The notes: generated by a model not told the origin, from the sequence alone. A stretch of 46,251 nucleotides of DNA from an uncultured Candidatus Melainabacteria bacterium (GCA_934777245.1 CAKVND010000013.1:1-46251); one strand, 5' to 3'. Shown: positions 6,748 to 16,246, numbered from the stretch's first letter. Numbers and translations: made by a program.

Positions 6748-9195
6748 ATGTCACACAATTTTGATATTTCAAAATTATCAAGTTCATTAAAATCTTTAGC
6801 AGAGATAGTAGACCAAGGTGGAATTGGTAATAAATCAAATCATATTGATACAGCACAAGAGTATTCTTTATTTACACAATATGTAGAAATGGGACATAAG
6901 GCTAATACTATCAGTGATGACGATTATAAACAAGTATTTGGATATGAAGTAAGCACAGAAACAGCTACAAAATCTCAAACAAATGAAGGTGTATTAGCAG
7001 AAACTACTCCGGTTGATACTATTACAAATCCAATTGCAGTATCTAAGAAAGAAGCAAAAAGAGATCAAGAAAAAATTAAAGATTCTGTAAAAGATATGGT
7101 AAAACAAGGTGTTACTCCACAAGAATTGATATCTGAATTAAAAAACAGCTATACAAATCCTCAATTCGCATCTGTTATTAATGAAGTTCAAGAAGTTTTG
7201 AATATTGTAAATGGAACAAACTATAATTCAAAAGATGATGTTAAAAAGATTCATGATACAGCTAAAAAAGCATTAAAAGCAGCCGGAAAATGGGATGGTT
7301 TTCATAAAGATGTTTTAAGTGCATTAGAAGATCAAGCTAAAGCTAATCAAATCGAAAAAGAATTCCAAGTAATGTTAGTTAATTATAACGAAGTAAAAGC
7401 AGCTTGCAAAGCAGAAGGTTTAGCTCCAAACTTTGAAGAATATGTAAAAGTTGTTAAAGAAAACTTTAAAGACAAAAAATCATATACAAAACAAGCACTT
7501 AAACAATTAGAAGATTGGGCTAGAGATGAAGCTATGGGCGTTCAAGAAGTAAGACTTGAAGCTTCACAAGGCACATCAAAGAGAAAAATTAGAAAAGAAT
7601 TGAGAGCTCAAAATACGGCAGGGGACGCTTATCAAAATGATGCTATTCAAGATTTGAAAATTGAACGTAGAATTTTTGCAAGAAAACATAAAGCCGAAAA
7701 TAGAGGTAAAGAATTATCTCACTTAAATAAAGAAACTTTGATTTCTGAATTAGGAAAAAGAGGTTATCAATATAACTTTGTAAAAAAAGCAGCAGCACAT
7801 AAAATTGGTACAAATATCTATGACAAATTAAAAAATAAATACCTTGAAACAATTAAAAATGAAGATGGTACTTATGATTTGTCAAAACTTCAAGATGATT
7901 TATTGAACTATGTTGGTCAAGATTACAAAGTTAATCAATCAAAAGATGAACAAATGTCTGAAATGTTTAATATCAAAGTTCGTTTGAAAGACTTAACAGG
8001 TGAAGACTTTACAGATAATGAAACAAAAGTTTTATTGAATGTATTAGGATTTGATAGAGAACACAAAGACCATGCTCCAAAATTAGGAAAAGCTGTTTAT
8101 TCCGGTATTGTAGCAGCACTTGGTGCAATCGGAGCTATTGGTAACGGTGAAATTAGACAACACGTTGGTGTTACAATTAAATTAGGCTCTGCAGCTGAAG
8201 CAAAAGAATTTACTGATTTATTAAAAAAACAAGGAGTAAAAACTTCAACAGAAGAAGTTAACGGACAAGTTAACGTAAGAATCTTGGTAGATCAAACAGT
8301 AAGAGCCGGATTGATTAATATCCTTAAAGGCGCAGGAATCGGTGTTCTAACAAGTGCAATGCTTGATATCATTTTAGGTAACGAACGTGATGAAAAATCT
8401 TGCTTCTCAGTATCTGATTACAACAAAGATGATCCAACTTATACAGATCCTGAAAAATACAAGAAACACTTTGCAAATACAACTAAGAATAAAGCAAAAT
8501 CTGATGCAATGAATACTTTAGTTGATGCTTATGTTGAAAAATATGGTGAAAACTGGCATTCTGAATTACATAACACAATTCTAAAAACAGCAGGTATTGG
8601 TTCTAAGATGAATCCGGAAGAATGTAGAGTTCTTAGATTCCAAAAACCTAAAGTTGAAACTCCTGTAAAACCTGATCCAAAACCAGATACAAAACCGGAT
8701 CCAAAACCGGAACAATGCGGTCTTGAAATGGATGAACAAAAAGTTAATACAACTTACACTCATACAAGAAAAGGTGGCGACTCTTGGGGCGGAATTGTTA
8801 AAGCTTACTATCCTTGCTTAGTTGAAGAAAAAGGATTAAGCGGTGCAATTAGAGCTTTGAAAATAGCTTTGGCAACTGATGAAAATGGTAATCTTAATAA
8901 AGCTACTTATCAAGCATTGTTAAAAGGCACTGATCTTCCTAAGACAATGGATTTACCAGCAAAAATTGGTGATTGCGACAGAGTTGACAATGCACAAGTT
9001 AAAAAAGTAAGAATTCATGGCGGTGGACGTGCACAAATTCAACATGTTGGCAGTAAGAGCGGTTATACTAAATATATAGCAACTGATGGCTGCGATGAAA
9101 GACAAAAAGCAATAGGAAGAACTAAGCAAGAAGCTATGGCAAATTTGAAAAAGAAAACAGGTAAAACGTATATTAATGAACGAGATTATCAATAA
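6748..9195 (+). CDS. Large lineage-specific protein with Lys-Pro linker and LysM-like C-terminal domain
   Basis: This 815-aa protein is not recognised as a whole. The start is the ATG at 6748 with AAAGGAG seven bases before; an ATG at 6691 in the same frame lies inside the promoter. Residues 1-420 are mostly helical and highly charged. Two Gly/Ala-rich hydrophobic stretches (about 430-450 and 510-530) could insert in a membrane. A KPDPKPDTKPDPKPEQ linker (about 640-655) leads to a Cys-containing C-terminus. Its GGDSWGGIVKAYYP and TDLPKTMDLPAKIG segments follow the order of a LysM domain (Y-x-V-x-x-GDSLWxIAxxY ... LPxxLxIP). No signal peptide is seen. An envelope or peptidoglycan-binding role is inferred from the LysM-like part only. 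Confidence 0.8.
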   Translation: MSHNFDISKLSSSLKSLAEIVDQGGIGNKSNHIDTAQEYSLFTQYVEMGHKANTISDDDYKQVFGYEVSTETATKSQTNEGVLAETTPVDTITNPIAVSKKEAKRDQEKIKDSVKDMVKQGVTPQELISELKNSYTNPQFASVINEVQEVLNIVNGTNYNSKDDVKKIHDTAKKALKAAGKWDGFHKDVLSALEDQAKANQIEKEFQVMLVNYNEVKAACKAEGLAPNFEEYVKVVKENFKDKKSYTKQALKQLEDWARDEAMGVQEVRLEASQGTSKRKIRKELRAQNTAGDAYQNDAIQDLKIERRIFARKHKAENRGKELSHLNKETLISELGKRGYQYNFVKKAAAHKIGTNIYDKLKNKYLETIKNEDGTYDLSKLQDDLLNYVGQDYKVNQSKDEQMSEMFNIKVRLKDLTGEDFTDNETKVLLNVLGFDREHKDHAPKLGKAVYSGIVAALGAIGAIGNGEIRQHVGVTIKLGSAAEAKEFTDLLKKQGVKTSTEEVNGQVNVRILVDQTVRAGLINILKGAGIGVLTSAMLDIILGNERDEKSCFSVSDYNKDDPTYTDPEKYKKHFANTTKNKAKSDAMNTLVDAYVEKYGENWHSELHNTILKTAGIGSKMNPEECRVLRFQKPKVETPVKPDPKPDTKPDPKPEQCGLEMDEQKVNTTYTHTRKGGDSWGGIVKAYYPCLVEEKGLSGAIRALKIALATDENGNLNKATYQALLKGTDLPKTMDLPAKIGDCDRVDNAQVKKVRIHGGGRAQIQHVGSKSGYTKYIATDGCDERQKAIGRTKQEAMANLKKKTGKTYINERDYQ

Positions 9196-9222
9196 TAAAT
9201 AATTAGAATTTCTATGGTTGTA

Positions 9223-9258
9223 AAAAAGCGGCGAGTTCAATTGAACTCGCCGCTTTTC
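9223..9258. terminator. Bidirectional terminator, perfect 13-bp stem
   Basis: GCGGCGAGTTCAA at 9228-9240 is followed directly by its exact reverse complement at 9241-9253, flanked by A-run and T-run. It separates two convergent lineage-specific genes. Confidence 0.9.
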
Positions 9259-9279
9259 AAGTTATTATTACAAATAGTT

Positions 9280-11559
9280 TTAGTATTTCCATCCTTGGTG
9301 AACGTATGTTTTACCATTGTGTGCTTTTACATTACTTGCAGATTCACCATTAGCAGCATCTATGATATCACCTAAAATGCCTTCATGTTTTCCTCCACAA
9401 TTACATTCACATTTTACTTTGCCTGTTACATCAACCGTAACCTTAACATCGTGATTTTTGATTGCATCTAGCAATGCATCTGTTTTAGTATCAACTAAAT
9501 TGCTTAATTTATTTAATGCATCTAATAATTTAGTGTCATCATATTTGCCATTATCAGAAAGTTTTCCTAATGCATTAAGAACATCTGTCATAAACTTGTC
9601 TGCTCTTTGATATCTTACATCACCTTTATGAGCTTCTGCGTCTATTTTATCTGCTATACCTTGTTGAGTAATTTGAATTACATTAAGTTTACCGTCGATG
9701 CTGGATAATGTGTTGCCATTTTTCTTAGATTGTGCAAGTAAATCCTTCAACATAGCTTCTATACTTGACAAGTCAACTTTGCCGCCTTCAACCTTGATGT
9801 TACCTATAGCTTCAATAATAGCTTTTGAATTGCTATCTTGTTTTTCAATAGCTTTTTCTATTAATGCTTTAAGTTCTGCAGAAATCTTATTGCCTGAATT
9901 GATTGCATTCAATACTGCAGTAAAGTTTCTGTTCATTTCGAATCCAATTGCACCTAAATAGTTAAACAATTTATTAGCAAACGTTTTGCCTTCTTCGCCA
10001 AATTTTTCAATATTTTTATTCATTGCGGCAATCAAAGCTTTAACTTCATCAAGACTTAGTCTACCTGCTTTTACTTCTGCAGTTAAATTACCGAAGTTTC
10101 TATTCATTTCAAAGCCTACAGCTGCAATGTAGTTAAGAATTTCTTTAACTGCTTCGTCTGCTTTTGCGCCTTGATTTTCTGTTAATGTATACAAATTATT
10201 TAAAATTTCATTTGTAGAATCTACTTTATCATTATTTTTTTCTAAGTTTGTATTAATTTTATCCAATGCGATAAGTGTTTTTGCATCATATTTGAAGTGT
10301 TCTTTAAGTCCTGCCATAACTTCAGATAATGTTTTTTGAATTTGACCAAGCAAGTTAACAATTTTCTTAGAAGCTTCTTCTGCTGACAAGTTACCAGCTT
10401 TAACTTCATTTAAAATTTCATTCAATTTTTCATTGCTTTCTTTTGTTGCTTGTGTATTCTTGTTGATAGCTGCAATAATTTGTGAAGCTGTCATTTTTTC
10501 AATTTGAGCTTGAGTAAAACCGAGTTTCAACATAACACCGATTAATTGATCTTTGTTCATATTCAATGTCTTAACAACAGTTGCAAAGTTTGCATTGCTA
10601 TCCAAGTTTGCTTTTTCAATTGCATCTTTAATACCATCTAATTTTTCATTAGCAGCATTGCTATTAGTAATTAAAGTTTCACCTTGTTTAACAATTTGAT
10701 ATGTATTTGCATTACCTTGTTTTGCAAGTTCAATTAATTCTTTTCTATCGTTTTCTGCAATAGTAAGAGAATTTAGAACTTGACCTAAAATACCTTTAAT
10801 GTCACCTAACAAGTTTTGAATAGTCTTCATTGCTTCTTCTGCTGAAATTTGACCAGCTTCTACTTTTGATATCAAATCTTTAATTAAAGCATTTGCTTCT
10901 TCTTGAGACTTACCGTTTTGTACCAATTGCTCGATAATAATTTTTTGGTTTGCAGTATCTTGAAGCATGTAAGCATACATCTTTTGATAGAATTGTTCTT
11001 GACTTATATTACCCTTTTGAACATCTTCCATTAATTGAAGCATATAAGAATTCATTATCTTCAATTGTTCATTTGTAATTTGTTGTTGCTCTTTCATTTG
11101 GTTTAATAGAGTTGTTAATTGGGAAACCAATTCTGTTATTACTTTCATATCAAATGTTATGTCAACATTTTGTTCTGCCAGTGGTCCGCAAGATTGCAAT
11201 GATGAAACTGCGCCTAAAGACATCAAGCCCATCAAAGCGCCCATTGCCATTCCTTTGAATTTTGATGCTTTACCTTGGAAAGCTACGTTTGTTTTTAAAG
11301 GAGCAGTTGCATCTTGTTCATTGTTCATTGTTGGTTGCTCTTCTTGTGTAGCTTCATCTTTAAGAATTGATAAGTTGGTTGCTAATTGAGGGTTATCTGC
11401 AACATTCTTCATACCTTGAAACATTAAATTGTTCATGCCGGTTTGTGGCGCAACAGGTTCTTGAGCCGGTGCAGTAACTTGTGGAGTAGTTTTTTCTCCA
11501 CCTTCTCCAAATCTTACTTTTTTGTTCATCAACAAAAGTTCGTTTGCGTTAATTTTCAT
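9280..11559 (-). CDS. Repetitive coiled-coil protein with F-x-G motifs and an internal lipobox
   Basis: This 759-aa protein is unrecognised. The first 100 residues are low-complexity (Pro/Gln/Thr-rich) and hold RFGEG (16-20), MFQGM (46-50), AFQGK (93-97) and FKGM (101-104). A hydrophobic GALMGLMSLGAVSS stretch then ends in LQSCG, with Cys at 124, which looks like a lipoprotein signal buried 100 residues in. Residues 130-690 are helical. Degenerate repeats around VKAGxLSxEE recur at least three times and GFEMNRNF twice, so the protein is probably a long coiled-coil rod. The C-terminus has a CECNC cluster and ends THQGWKY-like (TYVHQGWKY). AAAGGAG precedes the ATG by 10-11 bases. Its role could be cell-surface or filament-like; this is inference only. 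Confidence 0.8.
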   Translation of the reverse strand: MKINANELLLMNKKVRFGEGGEKTTPQVTAPAQEPVAPQTGMNNLMFQGMKNVADNPQLATNLSILKDEATQEEQPTMNNEQDATAPLKTNVAFQGKASKFKGMAMGALMGLMSLGAVSSLQSCGPLAEQNVDITFDMKVITELVSQLTTLLNQMKEQQQITNEQLKIMNSYMLQLMEDVQKGNISQEQFYQKMYAYMLQDTANQKIIIEQLVQNGKSQEEANALIKDLISKVEAGQISAEEAMKTIQNLLGDIKGILGQVLNSLTIAENDRKELIELAKQGNANTYQIVKQGETLITNSNAANEKLDGIKDAIEKANLDSNANFATVVKTLNMNKDQLIGVMLKLGFTQAQIEKMTASQIIAAINKNTQATKESNEKLNEILNEVKAGNLSAEEASKKIVNLLGQIQKTLSEVMAGLKEHFKYDAKTLIALDKINTNLEKNNDKVDSTNEILNNLYTLTENQGAKADEAVKEILNYIAAVGFEMNRNFGNLTAEVKAGRLSLDEVKALIAAMNKNIEKFGEEGKTFANKLFNYLGAIGFEMNRNFTAVLNAINSGNKISAELKALIEKAIEKQDSNSKAIIEAIGNIKVEGGKVDLSSIEAMLKDLLAQSKKNGNTLSSIDGKLNVIQITQQGIADKIDAEAHKGDVRYQRADKFMTDVLNALGKLSDNGKYDDTKLLDALNKLSNLVDTKTDALLDAIKNHDVKVTVDVTGKVKCECNCGGKHEGILGDIIDAANGESASNVKAHNGKTYVHQGWKY

Positions 11560-11600
11560 ACGTTTTATGCTCCTTTTTCTATACTATTTATATTTATCTC

Positions 11601-11614
11601 TTGTGTTATCACAA
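11601..11614. promoter_or_regulatory. Palindromic TTGTG-N4-CACAA, possible operator
   Basis: TTGTGTTATCACAA lies about 45 bp before the start of the 759-aa gene. It is too short for a canonical CRP site (TGTGA-N6-TCACA). It could be an operator, or chance in A+T-rich DNA. Confidence 0.3.
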
Positions 11615-11705
11615 AAAACGCTGAAAATTTTTTTTGCTAGTAAAAACAAATTTTAAATAATCATTTTTACAAAACTTTACATTCTTAAGTCAATTTATAA
11701 AATTG

Positions 11706-13700
11706 TTAGATTTTATCCGTAACATTTAGCACTTCATAAATATCCATTTTGTTCGCTTTGCCACGGATTTCTACGTTAGAAATTTTAATAACTTCTATAT
11801 AATTTTTGGTTTCTTCGTAAGTTGTTGCGCCTATCAGCATATTGGTTTTATAGATTTTATTATAGCTTTCTAAGCGACTTGCAAGGTTTACAGTATCGCC
11901 AATCACAGTATATTCCATGCGATTAATCGAACCGATATTACCGACAAAAACTTCGCCGGTATTAATACCTACACCGATTTCAATTTTTGGTTTACCTTCT
12001 GCAGCCCATTTACTCTGCAATTCTTTTACTTTGATAAGCATTTCATAACCGCATTTTACAGCGTTTAGTGCATGATTTTTGTCTTGTATCGGTTCGCCGA
12101 AAATTGCCATTACAGCATCTCCGATAAATTTGTTGATAATTCCGTTATGTTTTGCTACAATTGGCTCCATTTCCGTAAAATATTCATTTAAAATTTGTGA
12201 TACCTGTTCGGCAGACATGTTTTCTGAAAGAGAAGTAAATCCTCTAATATCAGAAAATAAAACTGTTACGGTTGCTTTTTTACCACCTAATCCAAGGTTA
12301 TCAATATTCATCACTATTCGTTTCATGACGTCTTGTGACATGTATTTGCCCATTGCAGATTTAACTTTTTCTTTGCTACGATTTTCAATTATAGACTTAT
12401 GAATATATGCTACAATCATTGTTGCAACGAACATAACAATTGGAGTAATTACATTTATTACAACTCCAAAATAGAAGCATGTTGCCGTGATTAATAAATA
12501 AATTAAAAGCAAGCTAAATGTTAAGGTAATTGATTTAAACAAATCGTAAATTCTAATAATTGCATAGACAAAAATCATTCCTAAAAATAAGATTAGTAAG
12601 TTGATATAATTTGGAATTATTTTTAAAAAGTCATAGTGAATCAGATTATCAATTACGGTAGCTTGAATGTCAACACCGGGATGATTTGCAGACATTGGAG
12701 TGTTTTTGTTGTCATTTAATCCAACGCTTGTTGGTACATTTGCACCAATTACAACTATTTTATCTTTAAAAACTTCCGGCTCGATTAAAGGTTTTTTGCC
12801 GGCAAGAATTGCGTCATAAGAATCCATTATATCAACAGCAGAATACATATTATGAGAATAGCCGTTTTTTTGTTTGTAAAATTTTATAGGTGCAAAAGAC
12901 TGAAATTGCGTTGTTTTTTGTTTGATTTGACGATTAAGTGTTGGGAATTTTATATAATTGTTGTATACAACAATTTCCGGATTGTTATTAAACAGTAAAA
13001 ATGTTTTCATTGCAATAGAAGGACAAAATACACCTTTGTAGTTTAATATGTATTCATAAGTTCGAAAAATCTCATCTCTTGAATATATACTGAATCTGTT
13101 TATGCCGTTTATAAAACCGGATATTACGGTTACTGAGCCGACATTTTTTACAGAATCAAAATATGGTTTAGGAAATGGTAATAAACTTGCGTACAAATAT
13201 GCTTTTGTTTGCATTTTATCATCAACATTTAGTGCAAATTTTTGTAGAAATGCATTATCATACATTTCTCCAAATTTTTCATCATCCCAAATTTTTATTT
13301 GAGGAATGAAACCTTCAACTAAATTGTCAAATTTGCTTAAGGTTGAGAAAAATATTTTATCCGCTTCGGGAAAATCTTTATCCAAACTTGCAATGTTTGC
13401 ATCATGAACTATAACTTTCTCATCAGCATAATTCAAAAAGTAGTTAAATAGTTTACAGTATAAGTCTCTTCTCCAAGGCCAACGATATTTTTGATCACTT
13501 TTAGTGTCAACAACTACTAATACAATGTCGTCGCTACCGTAAGTTTGTTTATTATTATCAAAAGGTAAGCGCTCTGTTAAAACGTATTTTGTCATAAAAT
13601 CATAAGCTTTTGGTTCTACAAAAGTGTAAGTGATAATATATACGAAAATTAAAAAAAGTAGTACAATAATACTTGAAAATGCAAATTTAATCTTATTCAT
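11706..13700 (-). CDS. CHASE2-domain class III adenylate cyclase
   Basis: This 664-aa membrane receptor makes cyclic AMP. An N-terminal anchor helix (about 5-28) is followed by an extracytoplasmic CHASE2 sensor (about 40-330), including the TIDNLIH-like tail (ATVIDNLIH). Three membrane helices (about 340-415) then lead to a cytoplasmic cyclase domain. The catalytic core has FSDIRGFTSL and IGDAVMAIFGEP (two metal aspartates). NKFIGD supplies the lysine and VIGDTVNLASRL the aspartate that select ATP over GTP, so adenylate cyclase is favoured. CHASE2 cyclases are common in cyanobacteria. TTGCAC-17-TATCAT ends 6 bp before the ATG, so the mRNA may be leaderless. No CRP-type receptor is in view. 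Confidence 0.92.
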   Translation of the reverse strand: MNKIKFAFSSIIVLLFLIFVYIITYTFVEPKAYDFMTKYVLTERLPFDNNKQTYGSDDIVLVVVDTKSDQKYRWPWRRDLYCKLFNYFLNYADEKVIVHDANIASLDKDFPEADKIFFSTLSKFDNLVEGFIPQIKIWDDEKFGEMYDNAFLQKFALNVDDKMQTKAYLYASLLPFPKPYFDSVKNVGSVTVISGFINGINRFSIYSRDEIFRTYEYILNYKGVFCPSIAMKTFLLFNNNPEIVVYNNYIKFPTLNRQIKQKTTQFQSFAPIKFYKQKNGYSHNMYSAVDIMDSYDAILAGKKPLIEPEVFKDKIVVIGANVPTSVGLNDNKNTPMSANHPGVDIQATVIDNLIHYDFLKIIPNYINLLILFLGMIFVYAIIRIYDLFKSITLTFSLLLIYLLITATCFYFGVVINVITPIVMFVATMIVAYIHKSIIENRSKEKVKSAMGKYMSQDVMKRIVMNIDNLGLGGKKATVTVLFSDIRGFTSLSENMSAEQVSQILNEYFTEMEPIVAKHNGIINKFIGDAVMAIFGEPIQDKNHALNAVKCGYEMLIKVKELQSKWAAEGKPKIEIGVGINTGEVFVGNIGSINRMEYTVIGDTVNLASRLESYNKIYKTNMLIGATTYEETKNYIEVIKISNVEIRGKANKMDIYEVLNVTDKI

Positions 13701-13735
13701 AACTTAATGATAGAGGATTTTTGTGCAAAGTGCAA
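13698..13735 (-). promoter_or_regulatory. Sigma-70 promoter abutting the cyclase start (leaderless layout)
   Basis: Minus-strand TTGCAC (13735-13730), 17 bp, TATCAT (13712-13707), then TAAGTT and ATG. Transcription would begin at or within a base or two of the start codon. No Shine-Dalgarno is present. Confidence 0.6.
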
Positions 13736-13770
13736 CAACAATTCATTAGCTTAATATTGTTATTTTAAAT

Positions 13771-13949
13771 AATTTTAAAGCCGAAGAAAAACGTTTTGGT
13801 AATTTCGAAATCAAAGCATCAGAAAATCATTATCCTAGAATGTCAAAATCATCACCATCGTCCAAATCAAAAGATGTTTCATCGCTATCACTAATATTAC
13901 CTATAACTGTAGATGTTGATATTTTAAATTGACAGACGAGAAGTGCATA
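13771..13949 (-). pseudogene. Remnant of a second copy of the 224-aa coiled-coil gene, plus an orphan reading-frame tail
   Basis: Positions 13772-13827 match 15721-15776 (inside the 224-aa gene) at 51 of 56 bases, encoding FSDALISKLPKRFSSAL in both. Four of the five differences are silent and one changes Glu to Lys, so both copies were probably once translated. Just upstream on the same strand an open frame without a start codon (13949-13830) encodes an acidic tail ending SFDLDDGDDFDILG and a stop. The remaining gap, 13950-14083, is very A+T-rich and holds nothing recognisable. Confidence 0.6.
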
Positions 13950-14083
13950 TTAACTCTTGTTATTAAATAGGATATTGCAAATATATTATTTTATTAATAT
14001 AAAAAGACTATAATTATAGACATTTACATAATATTTTAAATATACTGCTTATAGTTTAGAAAATTTTTAGTTAATCTGATAAT

Positions 14084-15451
14084 TTACAATGACAATAGAC
14101 TTAATATCATTTCTACGCCATCTTCACCTTCTTGTAGAAATTCGTTATCTTTTAAACTTTTTTGTGTATCACCTCTTGGTGCCATTGGTTTAATTTTAAG
14201 CTCCTTCGCTAATCGTTCTTTTGCTATCTTAGGAGTTTCACTTTTTTCTACAATTTCTATAGCCTTATCTATGTCGTAACCAAGTGATTTTCCTTTTGGG
14301 ATACCTGCTTTGGCGCTTTGTAATATTGATATGATTCTATTTTTAAGAGATTTGCCCCAAGAATTATTGTTTAACAATTCTGTTGTTTCAATTGCGGTTA
14401 TTCCAAACTCACTTTTCATCCAAGGTGATTGAGCATGTCTACCACTAAAAATATTCTCCTTTCCGCAAAAGCTTTTACAACTATCGCCTAGCTTTTGTAG
14501 TTTATCATAATAACGTTCTATAATTGTTGCAAATTCAAGATTAGCTTTCATTGGCTTGATTAAATCTTGACATTCAGGCTCATTTCCAAACATTTCTAAA
14601 GTAGATTTATAAGATTCTTCTAATTGTTGCTTATATTTTTGCGGCCCTCCAAATTTGTTAATCAAATCTATTTGCTCCATTAATCCACTCTCAAGAATTG
14701 CTGTTAATGTTTGAATTTCTTTATCAGTTGCTCCAAGATAATTTTTCAATGCATCATCATAAGTTGTAAAGCCCATTTTCTTAATTACTGTATCAGCAGA
14801 TTCACTAAGTTTTCTATTAGAAGATTCAACTAATTTAATCCCTTCAAAAGCATCGGAAGTTAAGAATTTACCTTCAGGAATATTGGGATTATATTTTACG
14901 ATAACACTTCCTTTGGGTAGTTTTACCAAATCTTGAAACATAAAATCTTCATTAATTCCACCTAAAATTTTTGATCTTGGAGTATTTTTCATTACATCTT
15001 TAAATGGCAATATTATCGCATAATCCATAGTATTCCAACCACTACCCATTAAGTGTTCAACAACAGGCTTGTTTAAGCAAAAATGAACAGTTGTTCTTGA
15101 AGCACCTACTCCGTCTGCTGCTTTTGTTGCCAAATTTGTAGATAATATTTCACCATTTTTAGGGAAATAATTTGTCATATGAACAAGTGCAACACTATCT
15201 GGATTCATTTTTTGAAATGAAAAATTCGGTTGTTTTTTAGCCCAACTAAATAAAGAACTATCAGCAAAAACAAGTTTTCTTGTGCTCTCTAAAGTATCTT
15301 CAACTAAACTTGTAATTTTTGGAGAAAACTTCAACCCTTCAAAACTAACATTTTCTAATGCTTTAGTTTGTAAAACACTAGTTTTACCAAGTGATTCTGC
15401 ATATCTGGTTGCATAATTCGCAACATTTCTAATCTGTGAAATACTAACCAT
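14084..15451 (-). CDS. Unrecognised 455-aa protein, possibly with an ADP-ribosyltransferase-like core
   Basis: The N-terminal 45 residues carry the SFEGLKFSPK segment (F37-E-G39), like the F-x-G motif in other unknown proteins here. Residues about 85-170 hold VALVHMTNYFPKNGEI, ASRTTVHFCLN and DYAIILPFKDV. A histidine-Thr opening, an Arg-x-x-x-His-Phe strand and a strand-rich core recall the H-x-T type ADP-ribosyltransferase/phosphotransferase fold, but no full catalytic triad can be named, so this is only a suggestion. Residues 230-455 are helical and charged. No signal peptide or membrane helix is visible. The ATG at 15451 has a weak AGGTTAGGT site. It has a GCAATT-17-TTTATA promoter. Confidence 0.7.
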   Translation of the reverse strand: MVSISQIRNVANYATRYAESLGKTSVLQTKALENVSFEGLKFSPKITSLVEDTLESTRKLVFADSSLFSWAKKQPNFSFQKMNPDSVALVHMTNYFPKNGEILSTNLATKAADGVGASRTTVHFCLNKPVVEHLMGSGWNTMDYAIILPFKDVMKNTPRSKILGGINEDFMFQDLVKLPKGSVIVKYNPNIPEGKFLTSDAFEGIKLVESSNRKLSESADTVIKKMGFTTYDDALKNYLGATDKEIQTLTAILESGLMEQIDLINKFGGPQKYKQQLEESYKSTLEMFGNEPECQDLIKPMKANLEFATIIERYYDKLQKLGDSCKSFCGKENIFSGRHAQSPWMKSEFGITAIETTELLNNNSWGKSLKNRIISILQSAKAGIPKGKSLGYDIDKAIEIVEKSETPKIAKERLAKELKIKPMAPRGDTQKSLKDNEFLQEGEDGVEMILSLLSL

Positions 15452-15473
15452 ACCTAACCTATTCCCTTAATTA

Positions 15474-15502
15474 TATAAAGTATAGGTTTGCTAAATAATT
15501 GC
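15474..15502 (-). promoter_or_regulatory. Putative promoter, GCAATT-17 bp-TTTATA type
   Basis: Minus-strand GCAATT (15502-15497) and TTTATA (15479-15474) are 17 bp apart, 23 bp before the ATG of the 455-aa gene. A TTTACAAA word lies at 15542-15549. Confidence 0.6.
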
Positions 15503-15556
15503 CCTTTTGTTAAAAGATATTAACTTGTATATTATATTTATTTTACAAATTGTTTC

Positions 15557-16231
15557 TTATTTCAAACTCTTAGATATTTGCGCTTGAATCGTGTTGGCTC
15601 TGGTTATATATTTAGTCAATTTTTCATATTTATCAACAGCTTCGCCATAAGGAGTTTGCATTGTCATTAATTCGTCAACGCTTTTGTTGATGTTTTCTAA
15701 TTTAGCAAGAGATTTTTTTAATTCTAAAGCTGAAGAAAAACGTTTTGGCAACTTTGAAATCAAAGCATCAGAAAATATTCCGAACAACTTTTTCATACCG
15801 CTAAAATTTTCTTTAACTTTTGGTGATAGCATATTTGTTATTCCGCCGGATATTTTTGCTGAAAGGCTTGTGTCATTATAAATTTCTATCAATCCGTTTA
15901 AATCTTCTTGCAACTGCTTTTTTCGATTAAATAAAAACTCAACTTTATTGAAATCTCTAACATCTTTTGCGGCTTGAATTTCGTCTTCAATAGATTTCAA
16001 TTCTTCTTCTGTTTTAGAAATTTTGTATTCTAATTTAAAAATCTCATCGGTAACATCTTTGTAAGCGTCTTCTTTTAAAATGTTGTAGTCATAATCATTC
16101 AAACGACGTTGAGGTTCGGTTTGTCCGTTAATCGGACGAATTTCTTCCGGTTGCAAGAAAAAATTATCATCATTTTGCAACTTGTTACCAAAAGGGTTTT
16201 CGTTTTTATTTACAAACATATCTCCGCTCAT
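15557..16231 (-). CDS. Coiled-coil protein with an N-terminal NPF motif
   Basis: This 224-aa protein of unknown function is the last gene of the fliW-csrA operon, 15 bp after the previous gene. The first 45 residues are disordered and contain NENPFGNK (NPF at 12-14). Residues about 55-115 form a strong charged coiled coil, and a second helical region covers 140-224. No membrane segment or signal peptide is present. A piece of a second copy survives at 13772-13827. The start ATG at 16231 has no clear ribosome site, so it may be translated by coupling or from M5 (16219). Its operon position suggests a structural or adaptor role linked to CsrA/FliW, but this is inference. Confidence 0.75.
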   Translation of the reverse strand: MSGDMFVNKNENPFGNKLQNDDNFFLQPEEIRPINGQTEPQRRLNDYDYNILKEDAYKDVTDEIFKLEYKISKTEEELKSIEDEIQAAKDVRDFNKVEFLFNRKKQLQEDLNGLIEIYNDTSLSAKISGGITNMLSPKVKENFSGMKKLFGIFSDALISKLPKRFSSALELKKSLAKLENINKSVDELMTMQTPYGEAVDKYEKLTKYITRANTIQAQISKSLK

Positions 16232-16246
16232 AGGAAAATTATACTA

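Noticed and set aside
11601..11614. A CRP/cAMP site linked to the adenylate cyclase gene downstream
   Set aside because: The half-sites are four bases apart, not six, so it does not fit the CRP consensus; kept only as a possible operator.
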